From positions 62,001 through 126,000 of the forward strand of contig NZ_FMXQ01000011.1 in the NCBI RefSeq assembly GCF_900104485.1: a stretch of DNA of 64,000 nucleotides, written 5' to 3'. This stretch comes from Bauldia litoralis (GTDB lineage: Bacteria > Pseudomonadota > Alphaproteobacteria > Rhizobiales > Kaistiaceae). The stretch's first letter is position 1. Each line of letters starts with the position of its first letter. Below the pieces are notes generated by a model, which did no database searches, was not told where the DNA came from, and saw only the letters and a list, made by a program, of their open reading frames with translations. The position numbers and the translations under genes were made by a program. This document shows, in pieces, positions 55,461 through 64,000 of the stretch.

Positions 55461-56222
55461 ATGATTCTTGAAGGACGGGTGGCGATCGTCACCGGAGCCG
55501 GCTCGGGCATCGGCCGGGCGGGGGCGCTGATGATGGCCCGGGAGGGCGCGACGATCATCTCCGCCGACCGCGACAGCGCCGCCGGTGAGGCCACGGCAGA
55601 GGCGATCACCGCCGCCGGCGGCCGTGCGCAGGCGATCCAGACCGACGTCGGCGACGATGCGGCGCAGGAACGTCTCATCGCGGAAACAATGGCGGCTCAT
55701 GGCCGGATCGACATCCTGCACAGCCATGCCGGCGTCCAGGTCGAGGGGGCGCTGGAACAGGTCGATCCCGATGGCATGGACCTGTCGTGGCAGATCAACG
55801 TCCGCGCCCATTTCCGTCTCGCCCGCCTGGCGATGCCGCACATGCGCGCCGCCGGCAAGGGCTCGATCATCGTCACCTCGTCAAACTCCGGCGTGCTCTA
55901 CGACCATGAGATGATCGCCTACGCGACCTCCAAGCATGCCGCCGTGGCGATGGTGAAACAAATCGCCATCGACTACGGCAAATACGGCGTGCGGATCAAC
56001 GCGCTCTGCCCCGGCTGGGTCGATACGCCCTTCAACGACGCCTTCACCCGCCAGATGGGCGGCCGTGAGGCGCTCCAGGCCTACGTCCGCGACAAGATCC
56101 CGATGGGCCGCTTCGCCGCGCCGGACGAGATCGCCGAGGCGATCCTCTTCCTCGCCTCGGATCGCTCGTCCTTCATGACCGGCCATGCGCTGGTGATCGA
56201 CGGCGGCGAGTGCATCGCCTGA
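55461..56222 (+). CDS. SDR-family dehydrogenase, probable aminoalcohol dehydrogenase
   Basis: 253 aa. TGAGSGIGRA at residues 11-20, HSHAGVQVEG in place of NNAG, catalytic Ser in VTSSNSG, YATSK (Tyr/Lys) near 154, and SSFMTGHALVIDGGE. Divergent from the kinase/PLP pair with a 152-bp promoter. In the mycobacterial RMM locus an SDR oxidises S-1-amino-2-propanol; position and company suggest the same role here. Confidence 0.85.
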   Translation: MILEGRVAIVTGAGSGIGRAGALMMAREGATIISADRDSAAGEATAEAITAAGGRAQAIQTDVGDDAAQERLIAETMAAHGRIDILHSHAGVQVEGALEQVDPDGMDLSWQINVRAHFRLARLAMPHMRAAGKGSIIVTSSNSGVLYDHEMIAYATSKHAAVAMVKQIAIDYGKYGVRINALCPGWVDTPFNDAFTRQMGGREALQAYVRDKIPMGRFAAPDEIAEAILFLASDRSSFMTGHALVIDGGECIA

Positions 56223-56237
56223 GGCAGCCCACCGCCC

Positions 56238-57155
56238 CTAGCCGAAGATGCGGCTGAGTTCCGCCGGCATGCCGCCGGACCCACGAATGCGAACGTAACT
56301 GATCCAGACGACGAGGATGCAGATCAGGTAGGGCGTGGTGGCCAGCAGATAGGACGACACGTCGATGCCTTGCGCCTGCAGCCGCAGCACCGCGGCCTCG
56401 CTGCCCCCAAAGAGCAGAGCCACGGGCAGCGCGAGGAAGGGATTCCAGCGCGCCGCGATGACCAGCGCAACGGCGACGAGCCCCGCCCCCTTGGTCATGT
56501 CCTGCGCCCAGGTCTCGGTGTAGTCGACGCTCAGCACCGCGCCGCCGACACCGGCGAGGAACCCGCCGACCATGATTGCCTGTACCTGGACCAGCCACGG
56601 CTTGAGCCCCAGCGCCCGCGCCGTCTCGAAGGATTCGCCGACCGCCCGCCAGCGGAGTCCAGTGCGCGAGCGAAACAGCCACAGGCCGATGATCGGCACC
56701 AGCGCCACGGCGATGAGCGTCGTGACGGTGAGTTGCGAGAGGATCTGGTCGAGCAGCGGCACGCCGGTATCGGCGTCACGGACGAGAGGGCCGAAGCCCT
56801 CGATCTTCGCGCCGACATAAGCCCGGCCAAAGAAGGAGGTAAGCCCCAGCCCCAGCATCCACACTGCGATGCCGCTGCCGATCTGGTTGGCGCCCGCCCC
56901 GAGGCAGAGGCCGGCATGGACCAGCGACAAGGCGAGCCCCGTCATCCCGCCGACAAGCAGCGCCAGCCACGGGTCGCCGAAGGCGCTCGCCGCCGCAAAG
57001 CCGGCGCAGGCGCCGACCAGCATCTGCCCCTCGACCCCGAGATTGATCACCGCCGTCCGCTGCACCAGCGTCTCGCCGAGCAGCGCGAAGAGCAGCGGCG
57101 TCGTCGCCCGCAGGCTGGCGGCGATCCATGCTCCGGCGAATTCCGCGCCCTCCAT
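56238..57155 (-). CDS. BMP-type (nucleoside-like) ABC importer permease 2
   Basis: 305 aa, COG1079-like with about eight membrane helices; INLGVEGQMLVGACAGFAAA near residue 40 and GAGANQIGSGIAVWMLGLGL are typical. Pairs with the next permease. Imports a nucleoside or purine-like compound. Convergent with the SDR. Confidence 0.88.
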   Translation of the reverse strand: MEGAEFAGAWIAASLRATTPLLFALLGETLVQRTAVINLGVEGQMLVGACAGFAAASAFGDPWLALLVGGMTGLALSLVHAGLCLGAGANQIGSGIAVWMLGLGLTSFFGRAYVGAKIEGFGPLVRDADTGVPLLDQILSQLTVTTLIAVALVPIIGLWLFRSRTGLRWRAVGESFETARALGLKPWLVQVQAIMVGGFLAGVGGAVLSVDYTETWAQDMTKGAGLVAVALVIAARWNPFLALPVALLFGGSEAAVLRLQAQGIDVSSYLLATTPYLICILVVWISYVRIRGSGGMPAELSRIFG

Positions 57156-58169
57156 CTATCCGGCCCCCGCCCGTTTCCTGGCGATGCCGGCCGCGGCCAG
57201 CATCGATGCGAAGAGAAGCCCGAGAAGCACCGTGACGCTCGATGCCGGCACCTTGGCGAAGAGTTGCAACGTGTCGCCGGCGGCGATCAGGCCGCCGATC
57301 AGGATCGCCAGCGGGATTGCCCTGAGGAAGCTGTGTCCCGACAGCCAGGCAACGAGAAAGCCGGTCAGCCCGTAGCCGAGCGAAATGCCCGGCTGCAGCC
57401 GCCCCTGGATCGCCGAGGTCTCGATGATGCCGGCGATCCCGGCAATCGCACCGCCAATGCCCATCGTCAGAAGCACCATATGGGCGAAACTGAGCCCGGC
57501 CATCCGCCCGACGCGTTCGTTGTCGCGCAACACACGGAGGCGCAACCCGACCCGTCCCCGGGCGAAGACAATGTGCAGCACCACCGCGATGAGGACGGCG
57601 AGGATCAGGCCGGCATGGGCGCGGGTGCCAAACAGGCCGGGCACGGTCGCCCCGTCCGGAAACGGGATCGTCGCTGGCCAGCCGAGATTGGCAGGATCCT
57701 TCCACGGTCCATAGACGACGAAATTGACCAGAAGCACGGCGACATAATTGAGGAGCAGCGTCGTGATCGTCTCGTTGACTCCGAAACGGGCGCGCAGGCC
57801 CCCGGCGACAAGGGCGAGCCCCGCGCCGCCGATGGCGCCACCGACCAGCATCGCCGGCAACAAGACCAGGATCGGCGCGCCCGGCATCGCCAGCACGACG
57901 CCGGTTCCGACCAGCGCCCCGAGATAGAGCTGGCCGTCCGCGCCGACCGAGATGAGGCCGAGACGCGCCGGCAGGATGACGGCCAGCGCGCAGAAAAGGA
58001 TCGGCGTGGCCTTCACCAGGCTCTCGGAGATCGAATAGGCGTCGCCGAAGGCATAGACGGCGAGGTCGAGCATCGTCGCGACCGGCGGCTGGCCGATGAT
58101 CACCAGGAAACCCGATGCGAGAACCACGAAGAAGAGGAGCGCCAGTCCGGGCGCGAGCAACCGCTGCAT
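57156..58169 (-). CDS. BMP-type ABC importer permease 1
   Basis: 337 aa, COG4603-like with eight or more helices (LLAPGLALLFFVVLASGFLV at the start; ISVGADGQLYLGALVGTGVV; LLNYVAVLLVNFVVYG). ATG 58169 shares one base with the ATPase stop (TGATG). The longer frame to 58322 lies inside the ATPase gene and is rejected. Confidence 0.88.
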   Translation of the reverse strand: MQRLLAPGLALLFFVVLASGFLVIIGQPPVATMLDLAVYAFGDAYSISESLVKATPILFCALAVILPARLGLISVGADGQLYLGALVGTGVVLAMPGAPILVLLPAMLVGGAIGGAGLALVAGGLRARFGVNETITTLLLNYVAVLLVNFVVYGPWKDPANLGWPATIPFPDGATVPGLFGTRAHAGLILAVLIAVVLHIVFARGRVGLRLRVLRDNERVGRMAGLSFAHMVLLTMGIGGAIAGIAGIIETSAIQGRLQPGISLGYGLTGFLVAWLSGHSFLRAIPLAILIGGLIAAGDTLQLFAKVPASSVTVLLGLLFASMLAAAGIARKRAGAG

Positions 58170-59653
58170 CACGCCGCCCTGGACTGGCCGCCGGCCATGT
58201 ACCGGCCGATCTCCGCCGCATTGGTTGCGCCGGGCAGCAGGTCCGCGACGATACGGCCATCGTGGATCACGGCGATACGATCGGCGATGGCGAGCAGATC
58301 GTCGATCTCCTCGCCGATCCACAGAACCGCGGCGCCGGCGCTGGCATGATCGACCAGCCGGCCGAGGATCGCCTCGGTGGCGTGCACGTCCAGCCCCATG
58401 GTCGGATAGCAGGCGACGATCGCCGCCGGATGCTCGCCCAGTTCCCGCGCCGCAACCAGCTTCTGGAGGTTGCCGCCGGAGAGCGTCGCGGCGCGACGGC
58501 CGGGCTCGGGGGGACGCACGTCAAAGGCTTCGAGGCGCGCAGCCGCCGCGGCCGGGTCCGGGAGGGGCGCGCTGGTTGCGAGGCTGCGCAGCGCCAGGTT
58601 GCCGGCCAGGTCGAGCGAGCCGACCACGGCGTTGCGGATCGGCTCCTCGGGGATGTAGGCGACCGGCGAGGAAAAGGCCTTGCGCTCCGACCGGCGGGCG
58701 ACGCTCTCGCCGTCGAGCAAGACCTCGCCGCTTTCCGGAGGCACCAGCCCGGCGACCGTTTCCGCCAACGCCCATTGTCCGTTGCCGGCGACACCGGCGA
58801 TGCCCAGAATCTCGCCGCGCCGGACTTCGAGATCGACATTCCGCGCCGGCTGGATCCCGCCGCAGCAGAGATCGCGGAGCATCAGTCGCGGCGGACCAAG
58901 GCGACGATGGGCCGGACGGCCACGTCGCGCGACGCTCTTGCCGACCATCGCCTCGACGAGTTGATCGTTGGTGCGGTCGCCGATCGCGGCCGCATCGACA
59001 AGCTTGCCGCGCCGCATGACTGCGACGCGGTCGGCGCAGGCCCGGACATCGGCAAGCTTGTGGGTGATGATGACCACCGACCGGCCCTGGTCCGCCAGCC
59101 CGCGTACGAGACGATGCAGCCGCGCTGCCTCCTGCGGGGTCAAGACCGAGGTCGGCTCGTCGAGGATCACCAGCCGGGCATCGAGATTGAGCACCTTGGC
59201 GAGTTCGACCAGTTGTCTCTCGCCAACGGCAAGGTTCCGCACCCGCGTCCCCGGTGCAATCTCGGGCGCGAGGTCGCGAAGCCCCTCCATCGCCGCCTCG
59301 TCCTCCGCCCCCGAGCGCCACCGTCCGGCGCGCGGCCAGGCGAGCAGAAGGTTCTCGAGGACGCTCAGCGCCGGCAGCAGGCTGAACTGCTGGAACACCA
59401 TGCCGATGCCAAGCGCCATGGCGTCGCGCGGCGAATGGATGGTCTGGGGACGGCCGTCGACCTCGATGCTGCCGGCATCGGGCAAGAGGTAGCCATAGGC
59501 CAGCTTCATCAGCGTCGACTTGCCGGCGCCATTCTCGCCGAGAAGGGCAACCACCTCGCCCGCCGCGATATCGAGATCAATCGCATCGTTTGCGACGAGA
59601 TCACGGAAGCGCTTGGTGACGCCTTTTAGCCGGATGAGTGGCGGGGCGGTCAT
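58169..59653 (-). CDS. BMP-type ABC importer ATPase (two domains)
   Basis: 494 aa, two fused ATPase domains. Domain 1: Walker A GENGAGKST, signature-like LAVGERQLVELAKVL, Walker B LVILDEPTSVLT. Domain 2: GVAGNGQWALAE loop, LSGGNLQKLVAARELG, IVACYPTMGLDV where the usual DEPT Glu is not conserved. Overlaps RidA by 4 bp. Energises both permeases. Confidence 0.88.
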   Translation of the reverse strand: MTAPPLIRLKGVTKRFRDLVANDAIDLDIAAGEVVALLGENGAGKSTLMKLAYGYLLPDAGSIEVDGRPQTIHSPRDAMALGIGMVFQQFSLLPALSVLENLLLAWPRAGRWRSGAEDEAAMEGLRDLAPEIAPGTRVRNLAVGERQLVELAKVLNLDARLVILDEPTSVLTPQEAARLHRLVRGLADQGRSVVIITHKLADVRACADRVAVMRRGKLVDAAAIGDRTNDQLVEAMVGKSVARRGRPAHRRLGPPRLMLRDLCCGGIQPARNVDLEVRRGEILGIAGVAGNGQWALAETVAGLVPPESGEVLLDGESVARRSERKAFSSPVAYIPEEPIRNAVVGSLDLAGNLALRSLATSAPLPDPAAAAARLEAFDVRPPEPGRRAATLSGGNLQKLVAARELGEHPAAIVACYPTMGLDVHATEAILGRLVDHASAGAAVLWIGEEIDDLLAIADRIAVIHDGRIVADLLPGATNAAEIGRYMAGGQSRAA

Positions 59654-60123
59654 GGCCTGAGCCGGAACACCGCATCGACCTCGACCGCCGCGCATTGCGG
59701 CAGGCTCGCCACGCCGACGGCGGTGCGGCAATGCTCGCCGCTCTCGCCGAACAGTTCGACCATCAGGTCCGATGCGCCATTGACGACAAAGGGCACGCTG
59801 TCGAAGTCGGGCGCGCAGTTGACGAAGCCGCCGAGCCGAACGCAATGGTCGACCCGATCGAGATCGTCGGTGCAGGCCTGACGGAGCGCCGCGATGAGGT
59901 TAAGGGCGCAGATCCGCGCCGCCGACAGGCCGGCATCGAGGTCGTGGTCGACCCCCAGCTTGCCGACGAACTTGACGACGCCGTTCCACTCGCAGACCTG
60001 CCCGGCGAGATAGACGAGGTCGCCGGCGCGACGCCACGGCCGGAATTTTGCGATCGGCACCGGCACGTTTGGAAGCTCCAGCGCCAGCGCCCCGAGACGT
60101 GCTTCGAACCCGGCTTCACTCAT
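59650..60123 (-). CDS. RidA/YjgF-family protein
   Basis: 157 aa. Imine/enamine deaminase family; RutC-type members help in pyrimidine degradation. ACTDDLDRVDHCVRLGGFVN and HCRTAVGVASLPQCAAVEVD match the family core. ATG 60123 overlaps the stop of the RutB-like hydrolase, and the stop overlaps the ATPase start, so the whole is one coupled operon. Confidence 0.85.
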   Translation of the reverse strand: MSEAGFEARLGALALELPNVPVPIAKFRPWRRAGDLVYLAGQVCEWNGVVKFVGKLGVDHDLDAGLSAARICALNLIAALRQACTDDLDRVDHCVRLGGFVNCAPDFDSVPFVVNGASDLMVELFGESGEHCRTAVGVASLPQCAAVEVDAVFRLRP

Positions 60124-60881
60124 GCGTCGAATGCCGCGATCAGACTGTCGGAGCGGGTGACGAAGCCGAACAGCAGCTTGATATTGTAGAGCGTCGATTG
60201 CGTGCAATAGGCAGGCGAGGTCGTCGCCGCGCCATCCTCGATCAGGATGACGTCGTAGCCAAGGAAGCTCGCATCCTCGAGGGTCGTCATCACGCACTGG
60301 TCGAGATTGACGCCGCCGATGAACAGCGTCTTGACCCCGAGGTTGCGCAGGATCGCGTCGAGGTCGGTGTCCCAGAAGCCGCTGAAGCGGTGCTTGGTCA
60401 CCTGGATGTCGCCACCTCCGGCGTTCAGTTCGTCGACGACTTCCGCGCCCCAACTCCCCTTGCGAAGGATTTCGGAGCGGGTGCCGGGCACCGGCGAGCC
60501 GAGGTCGACCGCGTCGCCGGTGGGGTTGTGGGCATGGCGGAGCGACGGGGCGATGTTGAGCAGGTCCTTGCGCACCCCCCAGTTCACCCAGATCACCGGC
60601 ACCGCCTCCGCGCGGAACCGCTCGACCAGCCGCGACAACGGCGCGATCGGCGCCCGGTTGGGCGTGATGTCGATCCCGCGACTGTCCATCCATCCGCCCT
60701 TTGTGCAGAAGTCGTTCTGCATGTCGACGATGACCAGCGCCGACTTGTTGGCGTCGGCCACCACATTCTGCGGTTCCGCCGCGATCCCGAGGCGCCGGAC
60801 CGGTGGCGCCGGACGGGTCATGTCGACCTCGCCGGCGCTCACCTGCCAGTCCTGGGATGGTGTCGCTCCCATCCGTTTCAT
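60120..60881 (-). CDS. RutB-like isochorismatase-family hydrolase
   Basis: 253 aa. Triad Asp53 (VIVDMQNDF), Lys163 (VTKHRFSGF) and Cys196 (VNLDQCVMTT) intact; the cis-peptide loop GGVNLDQC is typical. RutB removes carbamate and ammonia from ureidoacrylate in pyrimidine breakdown; next to a RidA protein and a nucleoside-type importer a similar role is likely. A different N-carbamoyl substrate is possible. Confidence 0.82.
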   Translation of the reverse strand: MKRMGATPSQDWQVSAGEVDMTRPAPPVRRLGIAAEPQNVVADANKSALVIVDMQNDFCTKGGWMDSRGIDITPNRAPIAPLSRLVERFRAEAVPVIWVNWGVRKDLLNIAPSLRHAHNPTGDAVDLGSPVPGTRSEILRKGSWGAEVVDELNAGGGDIQVTKHRFSGFWDTDLDAILRNLGVKTLFIGGVNLDQCVMTTLEDASFLGYDVILIEDGAATTSPAYCTQSTLYNIKLLFGFVTRSDSLIAAFDA

Positions 60882-60891
60882 CCGGCGTCCC

Positions 60892-61959
60892 CTAGCTCGT
60901 CGATCCGATGACGCCCTTGACGAGGAAGTCGGTCGTCTCGATCGCCTCCGGTGTCATCGCCTCGCCTTCCGGCACGACGACGCTGCCATCCTGGCGCAGA
61001 ATCGGGCCGGTGAACACGGCCTGCTCGCCCGCCACGATCTTGTCCTTCAGCGCCATCACCGAGGCCTGGACATCCTCAGGCACCACCGGGCCGAACGGAT
61101 CGAGCACGGCGTTGCCGCTGGCAAGGTCGCCGCGCACATGGCTCGGTTCCCAGGTCCCCGCATCGATCTCCTTGACGAGGTCGACCATCATCGGTCCCCA
61201 GTCCCACGACACGCCGGTCAGCCAGGCGTCGCCGGCCCGGTCGCTGATATCGACATCCTTGCCGATGACATAGACATCGCGCTTGAGCGCCGTCTCGGCA
61301 ATGGTAATCGGCGAGTCGACCTGTTCGGCGATGACATCGATGCCCTGGTCGGCAAAGGCGTTGACCGCCTCGGCTTCCTTCTGCGGTTCCCACCAGCCGC
61401 CGGTCCACACCACCGTCGTAGTCGCGTCGGGATTGACGCTCTGGGCGCCGAGGGTGAAGGCGTTGATCGACCGCAGAAGCTGCGGAATCTGGAAGGCGCC
61501 GACGAAGCCGAGCTTGCCGGTCTTGCTCACCGATCCGGCGACGACTCCGGCGAGATACATGCCTGCGTCGCTGTCCGCCCAGTAGGTGCCGACATTGGCG
61601 GAGGTCTTGAGGCCGCCGGCATGGAGAAAGGCGACCTCGGGGTATTTCTCGCCAAGCTTGATGGCGTGATCGAGATAACCGTAGCTGGTGGCGAAGATGA
61701 TGTTGTGACCGGAATTGATCAGCCGTTCCATCACCCGTTCGACCTCGGCGGTCTCGGGAATCGCCTCGAAGGCCGTGGTCTCGACGCCGTCGATCTGCTC
61801 CTCGACATACTTGCGGCCGAGATCCATCGACATGTTGTAACCGTAGTCGGCGGCCGGCCCGACATAGATGAAGCCGATCTTGTCGGCGGCCCATGCCGGC
61901 CCGGCCAGACCCGCGATCAGTCCCGACGCAACGATCGCGCCCGTCAGCAGTTTGCGCAT
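60892..61959 (-). CDS. BMP-family periplasmic binding protein
   Basis: 355 aa, basic-membrane-protein/PnrA-type nucleoside or purine binder. Sec signal peptide (LLTGAIVASGLIAGLAGPAWA), then KIGFIYVGPAADYGYNMSMD, IIFATSYGYLDHA and KLGFVGAFQIPQ. ATG 61959 is used instead of the longer frame to 62019, which runs over the TetR-type operator. First gene of the importer operon. Confidence 0.9.
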   Translation of the reverse strand: MRKLLTGAIVASGLIAGLAGPAWAADKIGFIYVGPAADYGYNMSMDLGRKYVEEQIDGVETTAFEAIPETAEVERVMERLINSGHNIIFATSYGYLDHAIKLGEKYPEVAFLHAGGLKTSANVGTYWADSDAGMYLAGVVAGSVSKTGKLGFVGAFQIPQLLRSINAFTLGAQSVNPDATTTVVWTGGWWEPQKEAEAVNAFADQGIDVIAEQVDSPITIAETALKRDVYVIGKDVDISDRAGDAWLTGVSWDWGPMMVDLVKEIDAGTWEPSHVRGDLASGNAVLDPFGPVVPEDVQASVMALKDKIVAGEQAVFTGPILRQDGSVVVPEGEAMTPEAIETTDFLVKGVIGSTS

Positions 61960-61991
61960 GCTGAACCCTCTTTCGCTCGTGGGTCGCTCGG

Positions 61992-62011
61992 AAGTAAACG
62001 ACCGCTTACTT
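61992..62011 (-). promoter_or_regulatory. TetR-type near-palindromic operator
   Basis: AAGTAAACGACCGCTTACTT, 16 of 20 positions self-complementary, in the promoter region 33 bp before the binding-protein gene and 96 bp after the TetR stop. AT-rich arms, GC-rich centre. Likely target of the adjacent TetR-family protein. Confidence 0.6.
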
Positions 62012-62106
62012 ACTAGCAATCAGCGTGCCAGCCGGAGATTGGCAGAAATCCGCCAGAAAGCGCCGAGAGGGCCTGCCCGCAGTTTGGGCACAGGCAACCG
62101 GAGTGA

Positions 62107-62802
62107 TCAACCGACGCGCAAGAAACGCTCGATCATCTGGCGGGCATCGCGCCTTTGACGCTCCCGCCACGGCCCCCGGGCCAGGTCCTCGTCGAAGATC
62201 GCGGAAAGCGTCGGCGCGTTGGAGAGGTGAAAATAGGAGAGCGCCACCATCATCACGTAGAGGCGCAGGGGATCGACGCTCTTGCGCACCGTGCCATCGG
62301 CGACGCCGCGCTTGACCAGCGTCTGGATGAGCTTCGGCACAGGCGAGGACATCGCCGGGATCACGCCCGACTGTTTCAGATAGCGCGCCTGCATCAGGTT
62401 CTCGGCGCTGAGCAGGCTGATCAGCTGCGGGTTGGCGTCGAAATGATCGTGGATGAAATCGAAAAGCTGCAGCAGGCCGACCAGCGGCTCGGTGACGTCG
62501 ACATCGAGCTTGAGTTCGGCGGCGCGCAGGTCGGCCATCGCCGCTTCCAGCACGGCGATGTAGAGACCGCTCTTGCTGCCGAAGTAGTGATAGACCATGC
62601 GGACATTGGTGTCGGCCTGTTCGCAGATCCGGCCGACCCGGGCTCCCGCAAAGCCATGGCGCGCGAATTCAAGCCGGGCGGCGGCGAGCAGTGCGTCACG
62701 GTTGGCGCCGGGCTCCGCGCCGCCGTCGCCATTGCGCGGCGGCCGGCCCATGCGCGGCTGGCTGACCTTGCGTTTGCTGACGCCTGTTGCTTTCGGTGAC
62801 AA
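62107..62802 (-). CDS. TetR-family regulator (RutR-like)
   Basis: 231 aa. Helix-turn-helix at about residues 37-82 (ALLAAARLEFARHGFAGARV, TNVRMVYHYFGSKSGLYIAV), C-terminal ligand domain with the YcdC/RutR-like block LRLYVMMVALSYFHLSNAPT. TTG 62802 is the frame start; ATG 62751 is another choice. A basic N-terminal tail precedes the helix-turn-helix. Controls the downstream importer operon, most likely through 61992-62011. Confidence 0.86.
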   Translation of the reverse strand: MSPKATGVSKRKVSQPRMGRPPRNGDGGAEPGANRDALLAAARLEFARHGFAGARVGRICEQADTNVRMVYHYFGSKSGLYIAVLEAAMADLRAAELKLDVDVTEPLVGLLQLFDFIHDHFDANPQLISLLSAENLMQARYLKQSGVIPAMSSPVPKLIQTLVKRGVADGTVRKSVDPLRLYVMMVALSYFHLSNAPTLSAIFDEDLARGPWRERQRRDARQMIERFLRVG

Positions 62803-62905
62803 CGCCCTGATGCTCGATCATTCCCGCCCGCGACGGCTCGTTCTTAGGCGAAGCGTCGGCCTGCGCCAATAGGAAGGCAACGGGCGACCGCGCGCAGCGG
62901 GCGTC

Positions 62906-63526
62906 TCAACTCGGCCTGAGCGCCGCGATCGCGTCCGCATCGAGATAGCGAACATGGAGCCCGCGGGTCACGATGGAGAGCCGCGCCGCCTCCTCCAGTT
63001 CCTCGATGGCGAACACCGCGCGATCGAGATCGCTCGCCGATACGACCGGCCCGTGATTGCCGAGCAGGACCGCGGCGCTGGGTGCCGTTTCCTTGATCAG
63101 CGCCGCGACCTCCGACGATCCGGGGCGGGTATAGGGAACGACCGGCACCTGGCCGACCCGCATGACGACATACGGCGTCATCGGCAGAAGCGCATTTGCC
63201 GGGTCGACGTCCTTCAGGCAGGAAACCGCGGTGGCATGGGTCGAGTGGAGATGAACCACCGCACCGGCCTCGGGTCGCGATTCGTAGAAGGCGAAATGGA
63301 GCGGCAATTCCTTGGTCGGCGGATCGCCGGAAACCGGCGCGCCAGCGGCGTCGAGCTTCGACAGCCGGTCGGCTTCGAGAAAGCCGAGGCAGGAATTGGT
63401 CGGCGTGAACAGGTAACCGTCGTCGAGCTTCACCGAGATGTTGCCCGACGAGCCGCTGGTCAGGCCGCGCTCGAACATCGAGCGGCCCCATTTGACCATG
63501 GCCGCGCGGATCGTCGCCTCGCTCAT
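62906..63526 (-). CDS. otnC: Class II aldolase, 3-oxo-tetronate 4-phosphate decarboxylase
   Basis: 206 aa. Class II aldolase fold with the Zn-binding HLHSTHATAVSCL (HxH) near residue 93 and LLGNHGPVVSA near 152, and a GSSGNISVKLDDG at the N-terminus. In the Otn pathway OtnC decarboxylates 3-oxo-tetronate 4-phosphate made by OtnK. Overlaps the OtnK stop by 4 bp (ATGA). Confidence 0.86.
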   Translation of the reverse strand: MSEATIRAAMVKWGRSMFERGLTSGSSGNISVKLDDGYLFTPTNSCLGFLEADRLSKLDAAGAPVSGDPPTKELPLHFAFYESRPEAGAVVHLHSTHATAVSCLKDVDPANALLPMTPYVVMRVGQVPVVPYTRPGSSEVAALIKETAPSAAVLLGNHGPVVSASDLDRAVFAIEELEEAARLSIVTRGLHVRYLDADAIAALRPS

Positions 63527-64000
63527 GGGGTCTCCATCGCCCTGAGGGCTTTCTCGAAGAAGTCGGTGGCGCCGAAATTGCCGCTCTTCAGCGCCAGCCC
63601 CAGCATCGGATCACCATCGCTGACCAGCGCCGGGACGCCCGGATCGATCTCGCCGCCGATGCGGAGCGTGTCGAGGTGGAGCGCGGTGATCACCGCGCCG
63701 GAGGTTTCACCGCCGCCGACCGCCAGCCGGCGAACGCCCTTTGCGACCAGCCCGGCGGCAAGCTCGCCGAAGAAGGTCTCGATCGCGCCGGCGACCATCT
63801 CGCGGCCGTACTGGTCCTGCGCTGCAGAGACTGTCTCCGGCGCCGCCGTCGAGGTAACCATGGGCAGATCCGCCAGATTGGTTTCGACGAAGCCGAGCGC
63901 CTCGGCGACGGACATCCGGCCCTCGACCAGATCCCCGGGCAGGATGGTCAGCGTCGGGTGGCCGGCCGCATAGGCGGCGACCTGCGCCTGCGTCGCGGTC
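63523..64000 (-). CDS. otnK: 3-oxo-tetronate kinase, C-terminal part (runs off window)
   Basis: About 159 codons from the window edge to the stop. DUF1537 C-terminal domain: LAVGGGETSGAVITAL, GGEIDPGVPALVSDGDPML and ALKSGNFGATDFFEKA are diagnostic for the OtnK group. Phosphorylates 3-oxo-tetronate. Second DUF1537 kinase of the window, distinct from oiaK by context. The N-terminal half lies outside. Confidence 0.85.
   Translation of the reverse strand, partial: TATQAQVAAYAAGHPTLTILPGDLVEGRMSVAEALGFVETNLADLPMVTSTAAPETVSAAQDQYGREMVAGAIETFFGELAAGLVAKGVRRLAVGGGETSGAVITALHLDTLRIGGEIDPGVPALVSDGDPMLGLALKSGNFGATDFFEKALRAMETP

Noticed and set aside
60124-60693. N-terminal extension of the RidA protein to 347 aa
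   Set aside because: Out-of-frame reading of the RutB-like gene; ATG 60123 is the family start.

Overview
GC-rich, densely coded alphaproteobacterial chromosome, most likely Hyphomicrobiales (Rhizobiales). The evidence is the large number of periplasmic-binding-protein ABC importers, a rhizobial-type glycerol ABC operon (glpR-D-V-S-T-P-Q-DUF2160-K), and FCD-type GntR and LacI regulators beside acid-sugar pathways. No rRNA, tRNA, CRISPR, integrase or transposase was seen. The window is one long run of catabolic islands, each with its own importer and regulator.

Layout. (1) 1-9.7 kb, minus strand: a polyamine-type ABC importer (permease cut by the window edge) and a RraA-SDR-HyuA-HyuB-LacI operon; both start regions carry a TTTARCGTTAAA operator, so the LacI protein probably controls both. 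(2) 10-11.2 kb: a LuxR-type regulator with an NTF2-like front domain and a small ORF. (3) 11.4-25 kb: a probable D-apionate/acid-sugar island with ApnO, OiaK (DUF1537 kinase) and OiaX (RuBisCO-like protein), a ribose-type ABC importer, a lactonase-like amidohydrolase, an Ldh_2 dehydrogenase, an esterase, an SDR and two GntR regulators. (4) 25.1-35.4 kb: the glycerol operon. (5) 35.4-37.4 kb: a TIM-barrel isomerase and a Gfo/Idh/MocA dehydrogenase.

(6) 37.6-56.2 kb is the most unusual part. It holds a B12-dependent diol dehydratase whose large and medium subunits are fused, its small subunit, a cysteine hydrolase, a PotFGHI-like importer, an SDR and an AraC regulator. Then comes a bacterial microcompartment operon: an acylating aldehyde dehydrogenase with a C-terminal encapsulation-like helix, two tandem-domain shell trimers, one pentamer, one hexamer and a PduM-like accessory protein. 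An aminoalcohol kinase, a class III PLP enzyme and an SDR follow, which is the cargo set of the mycobacterial RMM (1-amino-2-propanol) compartment. Dehydratase and kinase/PLP enzyme are two independent routes to the same kind of aldehyde. No reactivase and no phosphotransacylase is in the window.

(7) 56.2-62.8 kb: a nucleoside-type (BMP family) ABC importer with RidA, a RutB-like hydrolase and a TetR regulator with a near-palindromic operator. (8) 62.9-64 kb: OtnC and the end of OtnK (3-oxo-tetronate pathway), cut by the window edge. Two 147-bp intergenic repeats, a hairpin pair inside the shell operon and one frameshifted gene remnant are the main non-coding or decayed features.
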